Part shown: piece by piece, positions 59,463-64,000 of the stretch
Position numbering within the stretch: the stretch's first letter is position 1
How the letters are laid out: each line of letters opens with the position of its first letter
NCBI GenBank assembly: GCA_963761985.1
Contig: CAVXIT010000001.1
Coordinates: 118,515 to 182,514, forward strand
Direction of reading: 5' to 3'
DNA length: 64,000 nt
Origin: JACCTH01 sp963761985
GTDB taxonomy: Bacteria; Actinomycetota; Acidimicrobiia; Spongiisociales; ZC4RG35
Translations under genes and position numbers: made by a program
The notes under the pieces: generated by a model
The model's database searches: none
What the model was told of the DNA's origin: nothing
What the model saw: the letters and a program-made list of their open reading frames with translations, nothing else

Positions 59463-61707
59463 GACCGGACTCTACGATCGCGCCGTGGCCGTCCAAGCAA
59501 ACGTCGTTGTTATCGGCGGAGGCATCATCGGCTCGAGCGTCGCCTTTCACCTGGCCGACATGGGAGTTGAGGGAGTCGTCGTCCTCGACAAAGGAAGCCT
59601 CACCGACAACGAGGGCTCGACGTCCCACGCTCCCGGCGGGCTCCGCACCCTCACTGTGTCGAAGTTCTTCACCCGGCTCGGCATCGCCTCCCGGCAGGTC
59701 TACGACCAGCTGCCGCTTGCTGTCCCCGGCCAAGAACAGTTCTTTCGCACCGGCTTTGTCCAGATGGCATCTACTCCGGAACGATTCGATAGCTACAAGC
59801 GCATCCAAGAAGTCGGCCTCAGCCTTGGAGTGCCTTCCCAGCTGCTCTCGCCGGAGGAGACGGCAGAACTTGTTCCTCTGGTCGATCCGGCGATGATCGT
59901 CGGCGGGATGTTCTCCCCGACATCCGGAGTGATCAAGACGAGCCTTGTCGCGCAATCGATGCAAAACGTCGCGTCAGCCACCGGCCGGGCCGCGTTCCAT
60001 GAGAACACCGAGGTCACCGATGTCCTCATCGAAGGTGGTCACGTCGTCGGGATATCAACGGACAACCCTGAGCTGGCTCGCATCGATTGCTCCCAGGTGG
60101 TTTTGTGCACGAATATCTGGGCACCGGTGCTGGCCGCCAGGGCGGGGATCAACATGCCGCTGTTTCCCGGCGAGCATCAATACATCTTTACGACCCCGGT
60201 GATGGCGCTCGGCGAGCGAGCCAGCACTGAAGTGACGATGCCGATCAGCACGCTCGATGACATCTCGGTCTATTTCCGCCAGCACTTCGACCGGCTCGGC
60301 ATCGGCAGCTATCACCACGAGGCTCGCCTCGTCGATCCCTGGGAGCTTCCTAAGCGGGCCCAGCTCCCCTTCACGCCGGGCGATTTCGAAGAGGCCTGGG
60401 GACTCATGCAAAAGCACCTGCCCGGCCTTGACACGGTCGAGGTCGATCGCGGTTTCAACGGGATGTTCGCCTTCACGGCGGACCATTACCCGATTCTCGG
60501 AGAGTCCCCGGTCAAAGGATTGTGGAGCGCGGTCGGAGCATGGCTTTCTTACGCATCGGAGGTAGGCCGGGTGATGGCCCGCTGGATGACCGAAGGCGAC
60601 CCGGGCATGGATGTCACGGTCGCCGACATCAATCGATTTCATGACCATCAGTCGAACCACGCGTTCTTGTCGCGCCAGAGCAAGTACTTCTACGAAATCG
60701 GCTTCGACATCCTCCACCCGAACGAGGTCGCCTCGTCGGTGCGCAACCTTCGTCTTGCTCCCTATCACGACCGCACGGCGGCGCTTGGCGCCCACTACGT
60801 CCCGGCGGCCGGCTACGAAACCCCGTATTACTACGAGTCGAACGCGGCACTGGTGGATGAGTTCTCCGACCGTATTCCCCGGCGACTCGGATACGACGCC
60901 ACCGCCTGGTCGCCGATCATTGGCGCCGAGCACCTGGCAATGCGCGAGCGCGGCGGCTTGATCGACTGGTCGGCGTCGATCGGGCCGGTCGAGGTCTCTG
61001 GTCCCGGCAGCCTTGACTACCTCCAGTACCTCTGCACGAACGACATCGACATCCCGGTCGGGACCGCCACCTACACCCTCATCCTCACCCCGCGCGGGAC
61101 GATCAAACGCGATGTGACCATCGCCCGTCTCGATCACGGCGAGTTTTGGCTGCTGACCGGCAAGTCAAATCTCCCGGCCGAGCTCGCCTACTACCGGTCG
61201 TATGCGCCCACCGATGGCTCGGTTTCGGTCATCGACCGCTCCGAGCAATTCGCCGCCGTGGGTCTATGGGGACCGAAGGCACGCGACGTGCTGGCGACGG
61301 TCACTGAGGCTGATCTCTCGAACGAGGCCTTTCCCTGGTACGGGATTCAACGCATCGGCGTTGGAATGGCTCCCGCAATCGCACTGCGGGTTTCGTACGT
61401 TGGAGAGCTGGGCTGGGAGATATATGTGCCGACCAGTTTCGGTCGGCACCTCTGGGACACGCTGTGGGAGGCAGGCCAGGAACATGACCTCACGCGCCGA
61501 TCGGGATGGCGTCGCTCTTTTCGCTTGCGAATCGAGAAGGGCTATCGGCTGATCGGCAGCGACCTCACCCCCGAGACCACTCCCCGCCAGGCAGGCATGT
61601 CATGGCTGCTGAAGAAAGAACCGGATTTCCTCGGTCGGGACGGGGCCGCGGGTGAAGGGCAGGCATCGCCTGGTCACGCTCCGCTTCGAGGATCCCGCCA
61701 GCGCTGA
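59461..61707 (+). CDS. FAD-dependent oxidoreductase, dimethylglycine/sarcosine dehydrogenase (GcvT-fusion) family, main part
   Basis: The N-terminal DAO domain has NVVVIGGGIIGSSVAFHLADMGVEGVVVLDKG. It is followed by GSTSHAPGGL, NGMFAFTADHYPILGESP and the FAO_M linker (SRQSKYFYEIGFDILHP). The folate-binding aminomethyltransferase (GcvT-like) domain is from about 490 on (AMRERGGLIDWSASIGPVEVSGPGSLDYLQYL). It oxidises an N-methyl group and passes formaldehyde to THF. The start is ATG 59461 or GTG 59485. The frame breaks at about 61650 (one extra G in GGG) and the protein continues in other phases to 61933, full length about 824. Confidence 0.87.
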   Translation: MTGLYDRAVAVQANVVVIGGGIIGSSVAFHLADMGVEGVVVLDKGSLTDNEGSTSHAPGGLRTLTVSKFFTRLGIASRQVYDQLPLAVPGQEQFFRTGFVQMASTPERFDSYKRIQEVGLSLGVPSQLLSPEETAELVPLVDPAMIVGGMFSPTSGVIKTSLVAQSMQNVASATGRAAFHENTEVTDVLIEGGHVVGISTDNPELARIDCSQVVLCTNIWAPVLAARAGINMPLFPGEHQYIFTTPVMALGERASTEVTMPISTLDDISVYFRQHFDRLGIGSYHHEARLVDPWELPKRAQLPFTPGDFEEAWGLMQKHLPGLDTVEVDRGFNGMFAFTADHYPILGESPVKGLWSAVGAWLSYASEVGRVMARWMTEGDPGMDVTVADINRFHDHQSNHAFLSRQSKYFYEIGFDILHPNEVASSVRNLRLAPYHDRTAALGAHYVPAAGYETPYYYESNAALVDEFSDRIPRRLGYDATAWSPIIGAEHLAMRERGGLIDWSASIGPVEVSGPGSLDYLQYLCTNDIDIPVGTATYTLILTPRGTIKRDVTIARLDHGEFWLLTGKSNLPAELAYYRSYAPTDGSVSVIDRSEQFAAVGLWGPKARDVLATVTEADLSNEAFPWYGIQRIGVGMAPAIALRVSYVGELGWEIYVPTSFGRHLWDTLWEAGQEHDLTRRSGWRRSFRLRIEKGYRLIGSDLTPETTPRQAGMSWLLKKEPDFLGRDGAAGEGQASPGHAPLRGSRQR

Positions 61708-61933
61708 TGCAATCCTGGACGCCGGTTTACGACGGTGATGAAGTGGTGGGATGGGTTGCCAGCGGCGAGTATGGATACTCGGTGGGGGCTTACATCGCCC
61801 ACGCTTACGTTCCGCGATGAATCTGACTCGACCGGGCACGAAATTACGCGTCCGGTACACGGGTCGCTTCTTCGCCGGCGAAGTCGTCAAGGGTCCGCTG
61901 TGGGACCCGGCCAACGACCGGCTGAAGGCCTAG
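61708..61933 (+). pseudogene. C-terminal tail of the dimethylglycine-dehydrogenase-like protein, frameshifted
   Basis: The pieces VKGRHRLVTLRFEDPASADA (from about 61652), VYDGDEVVGWVASGEYGYSVGAYIAHAYVP (from 61725) and MNLTRPGTKLRVRYTGRFF ... DPANDRLKA (to 61933) read as the GcvT C-terminal barrel but lie in three phases. The first two changes are each one surplus base; the third (near 61814) needs one added base. I treat this as the real 3' end of the gene. The stop TAG (61931-61933) touches the convergent VOC gene. Confidence 0.75.
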
Positions 61934-62303
61934 GACATGCCCCATGTCCATCGGGCTCATCAACTGGAAGTAATTGTCGTCGGGGTCCGCGAACGTGGCG
62001 ATCAGGCCCATGTCCGCTGATTCGCCCGGGTTGTACGGGTCACGCACCACCATTGCTCCCGGCGGCTTTCAACCGATCGAAATCGCCCTTGACATCGCTG
62101 CTCTCGATGTTCCAGATGATTCTGCCGGGATGTGTGTTCTTGCCGGTTACCTGGTCATGAGGTCCGACCGTCACCCAGCCATTGCCGATCGCCCAACCCG
62201 TGTATTCGTCCTGGTCCCAGCCCGGTTCGCCGAAGAGCTTGCGGTAGTAGTCCGCCAGTCGCTTCGGGTCGTCCGAGCCGATGAGAATGCTGTTTAGGTT
62301 CAT
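61930..62303 (-). CDS. VOC-family (glyoxalase/bleomycin-resistance-like) protein, frameshifted
   Basis: Starts MNLNSILIGSDDPKRLADYYRKLFGEPGW with a beta-alpha-beta-beta-beta VOC module. The frame stops early at 62040. Deleting one base of the CCC at 62058-62060 gives KAAGAMVVRDPYNPGES and continues to DPDDNYFQLMSPMDMG. A second correction in the CCCC at 61940-61943 gives a stop at 61930. The corrected length is about 124 residues, normal for a single-module VOC protein. The metal site and substrate are unknown. It is convergent with the flavoprotein gene. Confidence 0.72.
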
Positions 62304-62344
62304 GGATCGAGCCTAGGCCTATATACCTTGCAAAACCGAACCCG

Positions 62345-63553
62345 ATGACCGAAACGGAAACTCTTCTCTGGAATGCGCGCATCGTCGACGGAAGCGGTGC
62401 ACGCGACAGCATGGCCATCGCGATCCAAGGAACCGACATCGCAGCGGTGGAACGCGTAGCCGCGAGCGAAGTTCCTTCCGGAGCAATTGATCTCGCGGGA
62501 AAGAGCGTGCTTCCCGGGTTGATCGACGTGCACAACCACTTCATGTCCGATCTCGATCGGAGCCCCGGCTTCGGTCCGTCGCCGGCTAAACACGGTGACC
62601 TCCCACGCCCACGTGCACTCGGTCACTACGTCTTAGCCGCCTCGGCCGGGGCAATCCTGCGCAGCGGCTTCACCTCGATTCGCGACGTCGGGTGTTACGA
62701 CGACGAGTCCCTTGTCGCCGGTCGGGCGATCAGCCTCGGGGTCGTCCCCGGACCTCGTATCTTCTCCTGCGGCCGCATCATTTCGGCCACGGCTCCGGGC
62801 GGGACGATCTTCGGCACCATGTATCGCGAAGCGGACGGTCCTTGGGATATGCGCAAAGCAGTCCGCGAGCAAATCCGCCGTGGCGCCCACTTCATCAAGT
62901 TCATGGCTACCGGGGCTCGCTCCGTCGTCGCCGAGGATCCCGAGCCTCCGCAGATGACTTTGGTCGAGATGGAAGCGATTGTCGATGAGGCTCACCGCAT
63001 GGGTGTTCGCGTCGCCGCGCACGCCGAGGGTCTGGCCGGAACTCGCTGGGCGCTCGAAGCAGGTGCTGACACGATCGAGCACGGCCTCGCCTTGCATCGC
63101 GATCCCAACCTGCTCGACCAAATGGCTGAACACGGAACGGTCCTGGTACCCACGCTCACGACGTTCCACGATCTCGCTGAGCGCTTTGTCGACGACTTCC
63201 CCGAGGTGCTGGTCGAGCAGGCGAAGCGCCAACTCGAAGAGGCGTATCAGACGGTGTCGGCCGCGAAAGCCGCAGGCGTGACGATCGCGGTCGGTTTTGA
63301 CAGCGGACCGCCGGGAACTTCCGCCCAGGAGATGATCCGACTGCACGATGCCGGTCTCACCACCAACGAAGTCATAGCTGCCGCGACTTCTAGCGGTGCA
63401 GCAGCCCTCGGACGCAGCGATCTGGGGTCGATCAACAGGGGGTCTCTCGCCGACATCATCGTCGTGGAAGGGAACCCCGACGAGGACCTGAGCCTTCTTC
63501 TGGAACCGGATCTAATCACTACCGTTTTCAAAGATGGCGTAGCCGCTTTCTAA
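62345..63553 (+). CDS. Metal-dependent amidohydrolase (imidazolonepropionase/prolidase-like)
   Basis: 402 residues. The beta-sandwich N-terminus leads into the metal motif VLPGLIDVHNHF. Then GFTSIRDVG, FIKFMATGA (Lys in the carbamate-lysine position), VAAHAEG, DTIEHGLAL, the catalytic Asp region GFDSGPPG and the C-terminal NRGSLADIIVVEGNP. The subgroup includes Xaa-Pro dipeptidases and related cyclic amidases. Next to the methylated-amine genes it might act on a demethylated product, which is inference. SD is weak; ATG 62345. Confidence 0.87.
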   Translation: MTETETLLWNARIVDGSGARDSMAIAIQGTDIAAVERVAASEVPSGAIDLAGKSVLPGLIDVHNHFMSDLDRSPGFGPSPAKHGDLPRPRALGHYVLAASAGAILRSGFTSIRDVGCYDDESLVAGRAISLGVVPGPRIFSCGRIISATAPGGTIFGTMYREADGPWDMRKAVREQIRRGAHFIKFMATGARSVVAEDPEPPQMTLVEMEAIVDEAHRMGVRVAAHAEGLAGTRWALEAGADTIEHGLALHRDPNLLDQMAEHGTVLVPTLTTFHDLAERFVDDFPEVLVEQAKRQLEEAYQTVSAAKAAGVTIAVGFDSGPPGTSAQEMIRLHDAGLTTNEVIAAATSSGAAALGRSDLGSINRGSLADIIVVEGNPDEDLSLLLEPDLITTVFKDGVAAF

Positions 63554-63577
63554 GTCGATCTACAAGGAGGTACCGAC

Positions 63578-64000
63578 ATGTCTGACTTGGTGGCCAAGGC
63601 CGAAACCCGGATTGACGCATCGCCGGCTGACGTGTGGGACGCGCTCACCGATCCCAAGCAGATCAAGAAGTTCATGTTCGGATCCGACGTGATCACCGAC
63701 TGGAAACCGGGAAGCTCGATTGTTTGGAAGGGTGAGTACGAAGGCAAGAAGTACGAGGACAAGGGCGAGATCGTCGAGATCGACCCGGAACGGCTGCTGA
63801 AGGTGACCCATTTCAGTCCTCTGAGCGGCGCCGAGGACATCCCCTCCAATTACCACACCCTCACCTACCAACTCGAAGGCGACGGAGAAGGGACCCGGCT
63901 CTCGCTCAGCCAGGACAACAACTCCAACGAAGAAGAGGCAGAGCACTCCAAGGCCAACTGGCAAAAAATGCTGTCGGCCCTCAAGGAAGTGGTCGAATCC
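63578..64000 (+). CDS. SRPBCC (AHSA1/START-like) domain protein, partial at window edge
   Basis: Good SD AAGGAGG (63564-63570) and ATG 63578. The 141 visible residues are MSDLVAKAETRIDASPADVWDALTDPKQIKKFMFGSDVITDWKPGS ... VWKGEYEGKKYEDKGEIVEIDPERLLKVTHFS ... NWQKMLSALKEVVES, running off the window. The fold is the Bet v1-like helix-grip of the AHSA1 group, often ligand-binding proteins. Function unknown. The gene appears nearly complete, since such proteins are about 145-160 residues long. Confidence 0.88.
   Translation, partial: MSDLVAKAETRIDASPADVWDALTDPKQIKKFMFGSDVITDWKPGSSIVWKGEYEGKKYEDKGEIVEIDPERLLKVTHFSPLSGAEDIPSNYHTLTYQLEGDGEGTRLSLSQDNNSNEEEAEHSKANWQKMLSALKEVVES

Overview
The window is high-GC bacterial DNA that looks actinobacterial. 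The evidence is a polyphosphate-type glucokinase, an F420-type luciferase-family oxidoreductase, a MaoC-type (HadAB-like) dehydratase between rpmG and trnW-secE-nusG, an RskA-like anti-sigma factor, and a secreted protein ending in Cys-containing S-layer-homology repeats. Acidimicrobiia or a neighbouring deep class would fit, but no 16S is present and I cannot place it firmly. Genes are tightly packed, with many ATGA/GTGA/TGATG stop-start overlaps.

Layout. 0-20 kb is housekeeping: a CBS protein, the principal sigma factor, a thioredoxin-domain protein, heme A synthase, a cysteine/cystathionine synthase, an ECF sigma/anti-sigma pair, malic enzyme, HflX, a PQQ-type sugar dehydrogenase with PKD and SLH domains, glucokinase, 6-phosphogluconate dehydrogenase and an M1 aminopeptidase. 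20-27 kb is the classic translation block on the minus strand: tRNA-Tyr, -Thr, -Met, tuf, rpmG, hadAB-like, osmC, tRNA-Trp, secE, nusG, rplK, rplA, rplJ, rplL. 27-31 kb holds HtpX, MidA, a ClpC-N-domain protein and an LLM oxidoreductase.

From 31 to 62 kb the window is mostly a one-carbon catabolic island. It encodes two MttB-family (non-pyrrolysine) methyltransferases, a corrinoid protein, a methyl-THF:corrinoid methyltransferase, a RACo-type corrinoid activator, DUF1638 and PF13769-like partners, MetF, an IclR regulator, Fhs, a peptide-type ABC importer, a dimethylglycine-dehydrogenase-family flavoprotein, selenophosphate synthetase, and an NAD-type formate dehydrogenase whose catalytic subunit has an in-frame UGA followed by a bacterial SECIS-like hairpin. 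Read together they suggest import of a methylated amine, cobalamin-dependent demethylation, transfer to THF, oxidation to formyl-THF and formate (with ATP from Fhs), then CO2 and NADH. The substrate cannot be read from sequence.

The most striking structural features are: (i) a 3,195-bp direct tandem duplication (44973-48167 / 48168-51362) carrying the corrinoid operon and the selD 5' part, diverged only at silent sites in the proteins compared; (ii) a formate dehydrogenase large subunit split into two non-adjacent genes in permuted order; (iii) three copies of a MITE-like repeat, two of which supply the C-terminal codons of genes; (iv) a 73-bp tandem repeat that reiterates the 5' end of tRNA-Tyr.

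Sequence quality: at least five genes are interrupted by frameshifts, nearly all explained by one surplus base in a short homopolymer. This points to base-calling error rather than true pseudogenes, and I annotate those genes as broken but probably real.
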